From NCBI GenBank assembly GCA_002007465.1, contig LNAC01000340.1, forward strand, positions 1,480,141 to 1,544,140: a stretch of DNA of 64,000 nt, given 5' to 3'. The notes below the pieces were generated by a model. That model was not told the DNA's origin. It searched no databases and worked only from the letters and a program-made list of their open reading frames with translations. The position numbers and the translations under genes were made by a program. Positions 1 through 11,024 of the stretch are shown here, one piece after another; within the stretch, counting starts at the first letter, position 1; the number at the start of each line of letters is the position of its first letter. The stretch comes from Ailurus styani. Its lineage: Eukaryota > Chordata > Mammalia > Carnivora > Ailuridae.

Positions 1-838
1 TTAATCTCTCCTTCTATTTTCAATGACAGCCTAGCTGGATATAGTATTCTTGGCTGCATATTTTTCTTGTTTAGTGCTTTGAATATATCATGCCAGTTTT
101 TTCTGGCCTGCCAGGTCTCTGTGGATAGGTCTGCTGACAATCTAATATTTCTACCATTGTATGTTATAGACCTCTTGTCCCGAGCTGCTTTCAGGATTTT
201 CTCTTTGTCACTAAGACTTGTAAGTTTTACTATTAGATGACGGGGTGTGGACCTATTTTTATTAATTTTGGGGGGGCTTCTCTGTGCCTCCTGGATTTTG
301 ATGCTTGTTCCCTTCACCAAATTAGGGAAATTCTGTATTATAATTTGCTCCAATATACCTTCTACCCCCCTCTCTCTCTCTCTTCCTCTTCTGGGATTCC
401 AATTATTCTAATATTGTTTCATCTTATGGTATCACTTATCTCTCAAATTCTCCCCTCATGGTCCAGTAGTTGTTTTTCTATCTTTTCCTCCGCTTCTTTA
501 TTCTCTGACATTTTGTCTTCTAAATCACTAATTCTGTCTTCTGCCTCATTTATCCTAGCAGTAAGAGCCTCCATTTTTATTTGCTCCTCATTAATAGCTT
601 TTTTTATTTTAGCTTTGTTAGATTTTAGTTCTTTTATTTTTCCAGAAAGGATTTTTATTTCTCTAGAGAGGGCTTCTCTCTTATCTTCCATGTTTTTTTC
701 GAGCCTGGCCAGCACCTTAAAAATCATCATTCTGAACTCTAGTTCTGTCATATTAGTAATGTCTGCATTGATTAGGTCCCTAGCTGTCATTAGTGCCTCT
801 TGTTCTTTTTTTTGTGTCGATTTTTTCCGCCTTGTCAT
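1..838 (-). pseudogene. L1 ORF1p relic (RNA-binding chaperone of LINE-1), broken
   Basis: ORF1p is the trimeric RNA-binding protein that packages L1 RNA in the cytoplasm. The start codon at 838 opens a 131-residue frame beginning MTRRKKSTQKKEQ. It is followed from about residue 45 by a long charged heptad-rich stretch (LEKNMEDKREALSREIKILS and onward), which is the coiled-coil trimerisation domain. The frame stops at TGA 443-445, and a second in-frame TGA lies at 419-421; both look like CGA-to-TGA CpG decay. Downstream, a run of GA and G at about 366-384 shifts the frame. Beyond it the expected RRM and C-terminal domain is still recognisable on the minus strand to base 1. The overlapping plus-strand open frame is an antisense shadow. 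Non-functional. Confidence 0.85.
740..799. repeat. Source unit of a 60-bp direct repeat (copy at 941-1000)
   Basis: These 60 bases of L1 ORF1 recur without mismatch at 941-1000 inside the adjacent SINE, in the same orientation and 201 bases away. The shared 'gcctc' at the distal junction is a possible microhomology with the SINE's own 'ctgcctctctgcc'. Confidence 0.9.
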
Positions 839-866
839 TTTATGCAGATAAGAGTAAATGGATGAG

Positions 867-1075
867 GGCGCCTGGGTGGCTCAGTGGGTTAAAGCCTCTG
901 CTTTTGGCTCAGGTCATGATCTCAGCATCCTGGGATCGAGTAGTTCTGTCATATTAGTAATGTCTGCATTGATTAGGTCCCTAGCTGTCATTAGTGCCTC
1001 CTGCCTCTCTGCCTACTTGTAATCTCTCTCTCTGTGTCAAATAAATAAATAAAATCTTTTAAAAAAATTAAAAAA
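867..1075 (+). mobile_element. CAN-SINE (tRNA-Lys type), chimeric, inserted in L1
   Basis: The head starts 'gggcgcctgggtggctcag', with an A-box-like segment, and the tail is AAATAAATAAATAAAATC followed by poly-A. It is flanked by a perfect 16-bp target-site duplication, agagtaaatggatgag (851-866 and 1076-1091). The normal central region is missing. In its place, 941-1000 is an exact copy of the neighbouring L1 ORF1 segment 740-799. The intact duplication shows ordinary retrotransposition into the L1 with the internal change made during or after insertion. Confidence 0.9.
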
Positions 1076-2613
1076 AGAGTAAATGGATGAGAGAACAAAA
1101 TACTAAAGGGTAGCAATGACCTCAGAGAAATATACACTAACCTACTCAGAAGAGACGTAGAACTGGGGAAGAAAGAAAGAGGGGAAAAACCAAAAAACAA
1201 AACAAAACAAAAAAACCCCCAAAATCATACAAACCAAACCAAAACAAAACAAAATTAAATAAAACAAAATCCTATATCTATATCTATATTATCTATTTCT
1301 GTTTCTATATCTATGTCTCTCTCTGACTCTGTATCTATTTCTATCTCTATCTCTATCTCTTAGACTGGTGAATTGAACAGACCCTATATGTATAGAAAAT
1401 ATAAGGTTAAATACAATGAAGGGATAAAATATGATTATAACAATGAAAATTAAAAAAGATTAAAAAGCGTTGATAAGATATAATAAAGATGTTAAAATAA
1501 GAAAAAGGAAAAAATTTAAAGAAAAGAGTAAGAAAAAAAGAAAAAAAATTCAAAAATTTAACTTTGAATGACTAAAGAATCATGGGGAAAAAGCCATTAA
1601 TTCTCTGTGTTGCTTTCCCCTAGCTCTGGAGTTCCACAATTCTCAGCAATCTCGAACTTGACTTTGGCTAGATGTTTTTTTTTCTGGTCTTCTGGGGGAG
1701 GGGCCTGTTTTGTGATTCTCAAGTGTCTTTGCCCGAGGCAGAATTGCGTGGCCCTCGCCAGGGGCCAGGCTACGTAATCAGCTCGGGTTCGCTCTCGGAG
1801 CTTTTGTTCCCTGAGCGCTTTCCGTACGGCTTTGGAGGACGGGACTGAAAATGGCGGCTTCCAGTCTCCCACCCGGAGAAGCCGAGAGCTCAGGGCCTCA
1901 GTCCTCAGTGCACCTCAAAGAAAAGCAGTCCGTCCTTCCCGTGTCCCGGTCTCCGGCTGCTCTCCAAGCTCACCTGGCCTGTGACCGAGCGTCTCTGTCT
2001 CTGGTGCGCGGCCCTGTTTAGAATCTCCGAACCTGGCAGATTCCTGCAGCCGCTCCCGTGCCACTCCTTCCGGAGGAGGAAGGTGAGTCTCTCTGGCTCT
2101 GCCACCTGTGGGGTCCCCGCTCGCAGAGCAGTGGCCCGACTGTGCTTTGGATCATGGCCCAAGGTAACACCGAGCTGAGAGACACCTTCTCGGCCAGCTC
2201 TGTCTCTCCCGTTGGCTTCTCTCTGATACCTGGGAGCTCTGTCATGCTCAGACACCCCTGGTCTTTTTGTGTTCCTGTAGGTCCTGAGACCACACTGTCC
2301 CCGCAAGGGCTTCACCCCCCACATGGCCTCTGGGGTGACATCCCTCAGTGGAGCTGACTTCTAACAGTTCCGAGTCTGTGCTCCGCTGCTCGCTCACTTG
2401 CTGGGAGCTGCCCCTCCCCCAGGGTCTGTCTTCCTGTCGCCTCAGATTCACTTCTTTGCATGGCCTACCTTCTGGAAAGTGGTCGATTTTCTGTTCCTAG
2501 AATTGCTGCTTTTCTTGTCTTCGATCTCCTGTAGAATTTGTAGGTGTTCAGAATAGTTTGATAGCTCTCTGGGTGAATTTCTGGGACCTGATGATAATCG
2601 GCCTCCTACTCCT

Positions 2614-2624
2614 CCGCCATCTTG
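2614..2624 (-). promoter_or_regulatory. YY1-type site at the L1 5' end
   Basis: Plus-strand CCGCCATCTTG, i.e. CAAGATGGCGG on the L1 sense strand, lies about 10 bases inside the element's 5' end. In primate L1s a YY1 site at the same relative position sets the transcription start. The role here is inferred by analogy; nothing in the sequence shows that it is still used. Confidence 0.55.
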
Positions 2625-2632
2625 CCACTTCC

Positions 2633-2897
2633 TTTTCCATGCACTTTTTAAACATGAATGGGATCCATCTCAGTTCTGGGACCTGTCTTGGACCCTTAGC
2701 TCTGTATCATGGAAATTTTACCAAAGCTGTATGTGCAACTTTGCATCTTCTTTGGTAACCACTACTTAAGATTCCATAAAATGTCTCTATGATAAATGAT
2801 GTAATCACATTGATTAATTTTTCTGTTGAAAAATGGAATGTTCATAGTGTTACACATTTGAACTTTCACTTGGTCTTTATTTGATAGAACTCTATTT
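2633..2897. other. Single-copy sequence between L1 and SINE
   Basis: AT-rich, with no reading frame of note and no repeat that I recognise. The right edge carries the left copy of the SINE target-site duplication (tgatagaa). Confidence 0.5.
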
Positions 2898-3085
2898 TTA
2901 AAATATTTTATTTATTTATTTATTTGAGAGAGAGAGAGATCACAGAGGGAGAATAAGAAGAAGAGGAAGCAGACTCCACTGCTCCGCTGAGCAGGGAGCC
3001 TGATACAGGGCTCGATTCCAGGACCCTGAGATCATGACCTGAGCCAAAGGCAAATGCTTAACCTACTGAGTCACCCAGGTGCCCC
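2898..3085 (-). mobile_element. CAN-SINE
   Basis: Reverse-complement SINE: T-rich tail with TTTATTTATTTATTTGAGAGAG first, then the CT-rich middle as its complement, ending 'gagtcacccaggtgcccc'. An imperfect target-site duplication tgatagaa lies at about 2882 and 3086. Confidence 0.9.
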
Positions 3086-3368
3086 TGATAGAAGTTTACT
3101 GATTTGGCCACATCTTTTAGTCTTCATTCTGCAGCTCTGAGTTTTGCATCTTATTAGGAAGAGCTTCTCCGCATCTCAAGCTTGTAAAAATGTTCTCCCG
3201 TGTTCTCTCCTAGTGTACTAAAACCTCATCAGAATGCTAGAAGTGGGGCCCAAGGTATTATCACTCAAAATGTGGGGTCAGTGTTACCGTGCCGAAGGGG
3301 AGAACTAATTGGCAAGCTCTAGTTGTGTTATCTGAATTCATTTGCTATAGGGCATACTCTGTGGTTTG
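3086..3368. other. Single-copy sequence
   Basis: No gene, RNA or recognised repeat. It ends at a T-run that belongs to the next element. Confidence 0.45.
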
Positions 3369-3598
3369 GTTTTTTTTTTTTTACGTTTTTATTTAAATTC
3401 CAGTTAGTTAACATACAGTGTAATATTAGTTTTAGATGTACAATACAGTGATTCAACACTTCGTACATCACCGGGTGCTCATCACAAGGGCACTCCTGAA
3501 TCCCCATCACTCAGTTCACCATCCCCACCCCTAGCCATCTCCCCTCTGGTAAACATCAGTTTGTTCTTTACGGTTAAGAGTTTGTTTCTTGGTTTGGG
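3369..3598 (-). mobile_element. L1 3'UTR fragment
   Basis: The T-run at 3370-3382 is the poly-A tail on the opposite strand. The following 200 bases match the carnivoran L1 3' end, e.g. 'ccgggtgctcatcac', the complement of the usual 'gtgatgagcaccgggtg'. It is heavily 5'-truncated. Confidence 0.75.
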
Positions 3599-3895
3599 GT
3601 TTTATGTTGAAGCTTCATCCATCTGGGATCTATTGTTTTGAATGACGTTGAGCAGGATCTAATTTTATTTTTCCCCTTGTAAATGAAGTGTTGTATCAGT
3701 GCCACGTATTGGATGGTCTTTCCTTTCTTCTTTCTGATTTAATCATCACCTTTACCATTGAAGTCTCTCTATATGGGTCTCCATCTGGAATCTCCTTTTC
3801 CATTTATATATTTATAGGATCAATCATGTTCATCCATCTATTTAGCTCTATTTTTCTGTAATTGAGCCAATACTATATTGGCAAAGAATGTGTGT
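3599..3895 (-). mobile_element. Ancient L1 (L1M type) ORF2 3' region
   Basis: The diverged minus-strand text has the order of the L1 ORF2 C-terminal region ('gaggatctaattttatttt', then 'ggtctccatctggaatctc', then 'ccatctatttagctctattttt'). It is much older than the neighbouring 3'UTR fragment. Its reading frame is destroyed. Confidence 0.55.
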
Positions 3896-5815
3896 TCAAA
3901 TAACACAATAAAAATTTTTGAATGTTAATGGAGTGAATTACAATAATAGACATCTTACTTCATGATTCTTGTATTTCTGTTATTAGAGTGCTGAATCTGA
4001 TGTGTTAACATTAATTCATTCATTTACGATCTCCTTTGGTGAATATGGACTGTGGTTTTTTATTTGTGTGCTCTCCTCGTCTAGTTTTTGGCACAAGTGA
4101 GTCCCTGGTCTTTTCACGGGATCCTACCTCCTCTCTGTTACATTTCCACATATGTTAGTGACAGATTTTGTTCCGGCTGTCATGACAGAATGTATCTTCG
4201 GAGCATCAGTGAGAGGCTGTAACTGAAAAAAACAAAAACAAAAACAAAAAAAACAAAAAACGCAGATCTTCATCCTGGATAAAATCACTGGAATCTGGGG
4301 GGTGTCGGGAGGGGATTTATAGGCTCAGTGACTAGCTCAATGGAGGAATGCTGGCATCAGTTTTATGAACTTGACTAAAAAAATGTGCCGGGGTAACTAA
4401 ACTCCACCATAGGTGAATGTGTGGGGGTGTCTTTCTGTTACTATTTGCATGGATATTTGCCTGTGTGCTTGCGACAAGCTTCTGTGCATGAATGTATAGT
4501 GCATATGTACATGCGTGCGAACATGGGAGTGAGGGTATGCCCATGTGTATATACATATGTGTAAGAAGGTGTGTGTGTTGAAGAAATTTCTGCTTCAGTG
4601 CAGGCTGGTCAGGCAGGATGCCGCAGGATTGCTTAAGTCTTTCTTCACGGGTTTTGTGGGTGGGTGGACCAGTAGGTCAAGATGAGGTACAGCTGGGAGA
4701 GGCTGAAGAGAAGGTGAGGCAGAGAACTGACAATATGGCTTTGAGAAAGCGATTTGATCTCACTTAACCTCAGTTTCTCCATGGAAAGCATGGAGAGACT
4801 CACTCTTGCCCTGTCCCCTCCTTCTGTCCTCAGACTTGGTGGGAGCCCATGCCTGTGCAAGCCCCTCATAGGTCACTAGGGAAGGAAATGCCATCAGGCT
4901 CTGGATTCTTGTTTCCCGGATGTGCTGTCTGTCTCCAACAAAGCTGGGCTGGTGACGTGGCAGTCCAGGAGCAGGTCTGTTTTGTATGTCCTGGGCTGTC
5001 AAATAAACATGTGGGAATGTGCTTTCCCCCAGAAACTGGTGCCCTGGTCACATGTCACAGCATCTGGATGATCTTCAAATGCGAGCTGACTTCACTTTTC
5101 CGTGTCCTGTGGATGGAGGTGCTGGCTCCTCCTCCCTTCTGCTCCCCATGGCATACAGACAAACCAGACAAACTGCATCTCTGTCCAGAGCAAACACTGG
5201 ACATGTGGTGCCCACTTTGGAAGCCATTTGTCTGGGCAACAGGAAAAGTTTAGCTGCTCCCTCTTGCTGACCCTGCTCGATTGGCAGACTAACTTTTCCT
5301 CAGAAAACTGAGGATGGGCAGTCCCCAGAGAACACTTGGACTGGGGAGAAGTGTATCCACTACTGGAAGGGATCCTGAACAATCAGAATTTGTGTTTACT
5401 ATAGAAAGAACAAATGATGGCTCAGTTTAGGGAAGATGGATCCCTTCACTTAAGTTGCTTCCTGAGCCTTGGTGGTCAGTGTTTGCCATCCCTCTGAAGC
5501 CATCTTAGAGTAGAAGAGTAAGATGAAGTTATCATACTATTGATGTTGTGTACCAACTTCTCCCTCCAACTCCCATTTCCAAGGATACTTGCAAGAAGGC
5601 CATCACTGGAAGTTATGTGTACGTGTCTATTTCCTTCTTGAGACTCTGAGAACCCAGTCTGGAAGGACCAGCCTAAAGTCTCCCTGCATGGTGCTTTCCT
5701 TCTGGTCTGATCTCATGTGCAAAGAGAAAAGTTCCATGTTGGCTGCAAATGTTTGAGAAGGCATACAGGGTCTACTGGCCAATAATTGCATCTATGAAAC
5801 AGACTGAGGTGAAAG
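3896..5815. other. Single-copy sequence with minor simple repeats
   Basis: No gene recognised. It contains an A-rich (CAAAAA)n stretch at 4226-4262 and a degenerate TG/TA-rich stretch at about 4490-4575. Open frames of up to 134 codons at 4.8-5.4 kb overlap on both strands and match no family I know, so I treat them as chance. Confidence 0.5.
4226..4262. repeat. A-rich simple repeat (CAAAAA)n
   Basis: Runs of five to eight A separated by single C. It could be the tail of a decayed retroelement, but nothing upstream supports one. Confidence 0.7.
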
Positions 5816-6168
5816 TGTATTAGTCTGCTCAGGCTGTTGTAACAAAATACCCCAGATGAGTGGCTTAACAACAGACATTTATTTTCTTACAGTTCTGAAT
5901 GCTGGAAGTCCTAGATCAAAGTCTGGCAGGATCTGTTTCTGATGAGGGCCCTTTCCTGGCTTACAGATGACCACCTCCTTCTTGTGTGCTCACGTGGTGG
6001 AGAGCTCTCTGGTATCTCTTCTCATAAGGGCACTAATCACCTTGGATCAGGGGACCAACCCTTATGATCTCACTGAACCTTAATTACCTTCATAAAAGTC
6101 CTATCTTCAAACATAGTCACATTGGTGGCTAGAGCTTCATTGTATGAATTTTGGTGGGGACAATGGCC
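5816..6168 (-). mobile_element. MaLR LTR (MST/MLT1-like), ancient endogenous retrovirus-like relic
   Basis: On the plus strand it opens 'tattagtctgctcaggctg' and continues 'acagttctgaatgctggaag' and 'ataagggcactaatcacctt', ending 'tatgaattttggtgggga'. This is the reverse complement of an ERVL-MaLR solo LTR. No internal retroviral sequence is present. Diverged and presumably inert. Confidence 0.8.
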
Positions 6169-6300
6169 AAAGATTTAAATTAAGATTTATTCTTAACTCC
6201 AGTGGATCTCAGTCTCTTAGGACAATGTGTCAGAAATGAGGCTAAATGACTTAAATGAATTATCTTAATTAGCCTTTCCCACCTCTATGAAACAAATAAT

Positions 6301-6498
6301 TTCTTTCTTTTTTTTTAAAGATTTTATTTATTTATGTGAGAGAGAGTATGAGCATGAGTAGGGGGAGGAGCTGAGGGAGAGGGAAAAGCAGTCTCCCCAC
6401 TAAGCAAGGAGCCCCATATGGGGCTCAGTCCCTGAACTCTGGGATCATGACCTGAGCTAAAGGCAGACACTTAACTGACTGAGTCCCCCAGGGACCCC
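6301..6498 (-). mobile_element. CAN-SINE
   Basis: Reverse-complement SINE from the T-run with AAAGATTTTATTTATTTATG to 'gagtcccccagggacccc'. A diverged target-site duplication gaaacaaataatttc / gaaacagatattttc (about 6288 and 6499) brackets it. It interrupts MIR-like sequence that continues to the right. Confidence 0.9.
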
Positions 6499-6660
6499 GA
6501 AACAGATATTTTCATTACCGCAATATCACATAAGAGGTAATCAATGTCAAAGGAAGTTAAGTAAGTCACATAAGGTCACAGAGTCTCAAGTGGCAGAGCC
6601 AGAACTCGAACCCAAATCTGTTGAATTTAATCTTAGCCATGATGCTTCCAGCCACTGACA
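6499..6660 (+). repeat. MIR SINE fragment
   Basis: The order of MIR core and 3' segments is visible: 'gttaagtaagtcacataaggtcacagag' decayed, then 'gtggcagagccagaactcga' and 'acccaaatctgttgaat'. Old, no tail. Confidence 0.7.
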
Positions 6661-7985
6661 GTCTCCCTGCTGAGGATCTGAACTACAGTTCTCTCGGAAT
6701 GTCTAGGTTCCCTGGAGCAATCTGGGTTTCTATGTCTATCTATTTCATGAAGCACCTAGTTTTTAAAGACACTGTTTCTTACAGATAGCAGAGAGAACTA
6801 CAACCCAGGGAATCAAAAGCCCTTGGTGTGTTGGTTTTAGAAAGAGTCTGATGTGCCCTCAGACCCACACCCTAGGATATACTCTGCTCACCATGCTCTT
6901 GGTGATTTCAGCCCATCTATGAAGTTAGGTAGCACCAATGTTCATGGTTTCAAGGAACGATATTAGGAAGCAAAATGGGAAAAACGCAAGAGTTCTTGAT
7001 CTTAGTTCCCCATTGTAGTGGGCTTCCCATGAAGCTGTGGAAGCTTTGGAAGCCCCCACTTGCCTAGGAGTGGCTCCAGCTTCATGTTTATGTGGCCCTG
7101 TGTTTTTGTAAGATATTTGAACTACAAGGTGGGCTAGGACTGTTAACTCTTCCCACTCTATTTCTCCTCCCTCAACCTTCTCCTTGGGTTGGATGGTGGC
7201 GGGTGACCATTCTTTCATGCAAGATGGTACTAGATGGTTGAACATATTTTATTTGCAGAGTTTTGTCTTATTCTTCTTGAAGAGGGCTCCCAAATTATCT
7301 AAGCCTCAGCCCACCAAACCTGGTCTGTCTCCCCTTCCCTCTCATTATTGGCTCTATCACTCAGGCTCCTCTTCCCAAGTAGCCAAGTGCCTGTGAGCAA
7401 CCAATAGGATGGAGATCATAATGCCTTTGTATTCATGTCCCTTTCAGCTCTAAGTGCAGAATCAACAGCCAGCAGGCCCAGAGTGACTGCCTGACCTAGG
7501 AGCCTCTCAGGAACAAGCCTATTATTCATTAACAAGCCTGGTTATTTTATGGGCCAATTAACTTGGGAGGCCACAGAAGGGAAATTCCGGCCTTGTGCAA
7601 GCCTGCATCTCCCCCTCCTCATCTCCTCTCTCTCCCCACTGTAGTTTGGGTCTCAGCCACTGTTTAAATTTAAGCTGATTTGCTATCCCAGCATCTGCAG
7701 TTTGATTACTTGACTATTGCCTGGCTCTTGGTCAAACCACCAGGGAGCCCACTAGCCAGTGATTAAATCTGAGCCTTGATTATAATGGTTTTATTTTAGT
7801 GGGGCCTCTGTTTATGGGCCCACTGGTATTAGAGTGCAGTGTTATTGTAATGAGGTAGTAGCCTCATAGAAATAATCAGGTGAAGCAAGTGGACTGAGAA
7901 ACACCAGACAAATGGAGTCGATTATTTGGCCAATACATCTCTACTCGGTCTTTCATTCTGTGTGTAGGAAGAAATGAGAGGGACC
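6661..7985. other. Single-copy sequence, right part possibly conserved non-coding
   Basis: No gene recognised. From about 7500 to 7870 the sequence is free of repeats and rich in homeodomain-like ATTA cores and other AT-rich words ('ccaattaacttgggagg', 'ttgattataatggtttta', 'tgttattgtaatgagg'). That is the texture of a conserved non-coding element. Conservation itself cannot be seen from one sequence. Confidence 0.35.
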
Positions 7986-8212
7986 TGGCTATTACCGAGT
8001 GTACACTGTGGTCAGGCATGATCCAGGCACTTTTCCATGCTATGCATTTTATTTTGAAATGATCTAGTAAGGTAGCATTATGAACATACCTGTATTTACA
8101 GAGGAAGCACAGAGAAGTTACGAACATTGCGCTTAGCCACACAGCTAGCAGGTGGAGGAGGCATATATGCAGAGCAGTCTGACTTAACGTGCTGTTTCCT
8201 TCACTTTAAGCT
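7986..8212 (+). repeat. MIR SINE fragment
   Basis: MIR-like order: 'gtcaggcatgatccaggcac', then 'tttacagaggaagcacagag', then 'gccacacagctagcaggtgg'. Diverged. Confidence 0.7.
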
Positions 8213-9513
8213 GACCAGTGTGGATCTACTTGTCAGGCACTTTCAGCTTTGTTTGGTTTTGGTCTCTCAATAGTCTCAGTATCAGAGAAATGCTCTGCGG
8301 TGGGTACTGCTTGGTGGGAGGAAGCTGCGAGAAGCAGGAATTCAGGTGAAGCCATCTGCGGGAAGAACCAGGATTGTTTTGGACGAAACTCTCAGTTGCA
8401 ATTTTGTTTCTTGACACCTTAGTGAGCATAGGGCAGCCCGAGGTGGACCGGTGTGACACCCCAGGGGCGGGGGCTGATCCCAGCACGGCCACTACCTTTT
8501 GTGGCTCCTTGGGCAAGTCTCTACCTCTCCGCCTCTCTGGCTCTGCCTACTTTTCCAGCATTAGCACCTGCCATTCTCCATCTTGCTTTGGCTGCTTTAG
8601 CTTCACAGAATGCAAGTAGTTGATTTGGCAAATGGTCTCAGGAAATGCTGAAGAGGGAGAGTCGACAGGAGACCAAGGTTGGGAGAAAGGCAATAAAGGG
8701 TGATCAGTACATACAGTCCCTTGTAGGCACCTGGAGCTTTGTCCTGCAAGGGGACGGCAGGATCCAGTGTGGAGCACACACTTCAGTTATCACACCCGAG
8801 CACAGAGTGACCTTCTGTGACTTGGGAGAAATCCCCCATGGAGTTGCAAGTTTGGGCAGTTGGAAGACTGGCTGGTGTGCGCAGATGTCGTCCAGTGCCA
8901 AGAGGATATTCTGATACAAGGAGAAAAATAAACCTGATTTGTTTAAGCGACTGAGCAGGGTTTTCTGCTATCTGCACTGGAAGGGATTCCCAAGGCAAGC
9001 ACTCGTGTAAGAGCGCCTTACTTCCTTGTAGTCCCACGTGCATGTTGCTTCTTTCTTGCCCTATATAGGGACTCCCCCTGACTACGACTGGCCCTATACT
9101 ACTGCCTCTGCCCGCTGTGCTTTATCCTCTCCCTCTTCCCCCGCAGCTTCTCTTATCCTTTCATTGCAGCGCAGTTTCCAGGAAGGGCAGTGTCTGACCA
9201 ACCCAGCAAAAGTGGTTTCTTTGAACCCAGGTCTGCCCGAATCCAGACAAAGCACAAGTCCAAGTTTTTTTTCTTCTTCTTCTTCTTTGTTTTTGACAAG
9301 ATTCATCATGGAGGAAATCACCCTGTTGAAAGCACTTACTCTCAAAATCCATACTTAGTGATAACAACCAGTTCACCATCCAGCCCTGGGCCAGAGACCA
9401 CACTCTGAGTAGCTCTGCTTCATACAGTTCTGGCCACTGTGTGCCCACTGAAGGAAGCTCCAGCTAGCAGTTGCCACATACAAAAGCCACTCCAGAAACC
9501 TCCTGGCTTTAAG
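8213..9513. other. Single-copy sequence with short simple repeats
   Basis: A weak MIR-like stretch lies at about 8440-8560 ('ccttgggcaagtctctacct'). A pyrimidine run with (TTC)n lies at 9264-9288. The overlapping frames on both strands (up to 106 codons) show no recognisable family. Confidence 0.45.
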
Positions 9514-9527
9514 CCACAATTATCTGG

Positions 9528-9706
9528 GGTGCCTGGGTGGCTCAGTTGGTTAAGTGTCTGCCTTCGGCTCAGTTCATGATCCCAGGGTTCTGGGATCGAG
9601 TCCCACGTCAGGATCCTTGCTCAACAGGGAGTCTGCTTCTCCCTCTGCCCCTCCCCTGCTTGTGCTTTCTCTTTCTCTCAAATAAATTTTAAAACAAGCT
9701 TTAAAA
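9528..9706 (+). mobile_element. CAN-SINE
   Basis: Head 'gggtgcctgggtggctcag', B-box-like 'gggatcgagtccca', CT-rich middle, and AATAAATTTTAAAA tail. Target-site duplication ccacaattat at 9514-9523 and near 9710. Confidence 0.92.
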
Positions 9707-9723
9707 ACCCCACAATTATTTCC

Positions 9724-10790
9724 TCATCTCTCATCATTTCTTTGGGTCAGGAATTTGGGGAGTGTTCAGCTGGTCAATTCTGGTTTGGGGGTCTCTCCTG
9801 TGGTTGCAGCTGGAGTTGAATAGAGGAGTGGCTGGAGCCACTGAGGTCCTGTCAGTCTTCTCTCTTCCTTTGGGTGGCCCCAGAGCCATTCCATGTGGCC
9901 TCTCTGCATGGGCCAATTTGGATTTCTTTCCAGCACGGCAGTCTCAGGGTTGACAGCTGACATGGAGGCACGGGTGGAGACCAAAGATCTCCAGGGTGAG
10001 TGTCACGTTGGGCAAAGGTGTCTCTGAGTTACCTTCAGGAACTAGCCTCAGAAGTCATGTAGCATCACTTCAGCACATTCTCTTGATTGAAATAGTCACA
10101 AAAATGTACCTATATTCAAGAGAAGGGGAATGATACCCTCCCTCTTATAGAATAGTGGCAAGATTCTAGAAGAACAGGTGACGGGGAGATGGTGTTGTAA
10201 TCATCTTTGGAATACACACTCTGCCTCCGTAGGGTGGCATATATGAGGAAGGCCAAGTCTTGTTAGTAAGCTGATCGGGGTGAAAAGTGCAGTGGGGGTA
10301 TCATCTAGGAAGGGAGAGAGAAGAGGAGGAGCTGATTTGTATCATGTAGGAGGAAGAAATCGCTAGGACACGGTGACCAGGAGATGAGGAATGAAGGAGA
10401 AAGTGCAAGAATGTGCCAAAGATCACCAGCTCTGGTGTTTGGGAGGATGGCAGGGGGATTCACCGACTCGCTGACTTGGAGAACGTAGGAGGAAGAGCAG
10501 GAAGCGGGAGTGGGGCTGTTGATGGGTTTGGCTTTGGCCATGCCACGTTGGTTTCATATTGCCTAATTGATTAAAATTCTTCCAAGTGGAAGACTGAGCA
10601 ACAGTGTGGAGCTCGGAGGAGACCATATCCAGCTCTTAGAACCTCTACTTTGGGATGTATCAGGTACCCAGACAAAAGCTGGGCCGAAGAAGGGCATGGT
10701 TATTTGGCCAGTCCGTGAAGCTGGGGAAGGAGGCTGCCGAGGGCAGCACTGCAGTGTTGACCGAACTTGCCTGTCAGGAACGCCGGGGGA
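9724..10790. other. Single-copy sequence
   Basis: No gene, RNA or clear repeat seen. Short open frames on both strands are not supported by any motif. Confidence 0.45.
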
Positions 10791-10915
10791 GTCTGTTAAA
10801 AATAAAAGTTCCCAGGCCTCACCCCAAACTTACTGAATCAGAATCTTTGGGGAAGGGGTTTGGAAATCCCTATTTTTAACAAATGCCCCAGGTGATTCAT
10901 GATCTGACGAGTCTG
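10791..10915. mobile_element. MER5-like hAT-Charlie DNA transposon fragment
   Basis: 'cccaggcctcacccc', 'ctgaatcagaatctttgggg' and 'ccccaggtgattcatgat' occur in the order of a MER5A-type non-autonomous hAT element. The terminal inverted repeats are decayed. Confidence 0.7.
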
Positions 10916-11024
10916 GCTTTCACGGGGGAGGTGATTCCAGGGCTCTATGTTGCACAACCCTGGAGCATCTTTCACATACACAGCAGGGAAGTGGTACCCC
11001 TGGCGTTGTGTTGAGCTGTCCCTT

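Larger units (their letters stand above)
1..2632 (-). mobile_element. LINE-1, 5' portion of a full-length-type copy (5'UTR plus ORF1)
   Basis: Read on the minus strand, this begins at about 2632 with a short leader containing AAGATGGCGG, runs through a CpG-rich 5'UTR (about 1600-2632) and an A-rich/CT-rich segment (about 1092-1600), and reaches the ORF1 start at 838. The element continues off the left edge, so its ORF2, 3' end and target-site duplication cannot be judged. A SINE at 867-1075 interrupts the 5'UTR just upstream of ORF1. An intact 5' end means reverse transcription was completed, unlike the truncated L1 tails elsewhere in the window. ORF1 is broken, so this copy is not autonomous. 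The subfamily is inferred to be a carnivoran L1. Confidence 0.88.

Noticed and set aside
237..851. 204-codon plus-strand open frame
   Set aside because: It lies antisense to L1 ORF1 and reads as a Ser/Leu/Ile-rich shadow of it.
1905..2357. Overlapping open frames of 91-139 codons on both strands
   Set aside because: They fall in the CpG-rich L1 5'UTR, where stop codons are rare by composition.
9528..9600. tRNA-like head with A and B boxes
   Set aside because: Part of a CAN-SINE. All fourteen such heads are in SINEs with tails and target duplications, so none is a tRNA gene.
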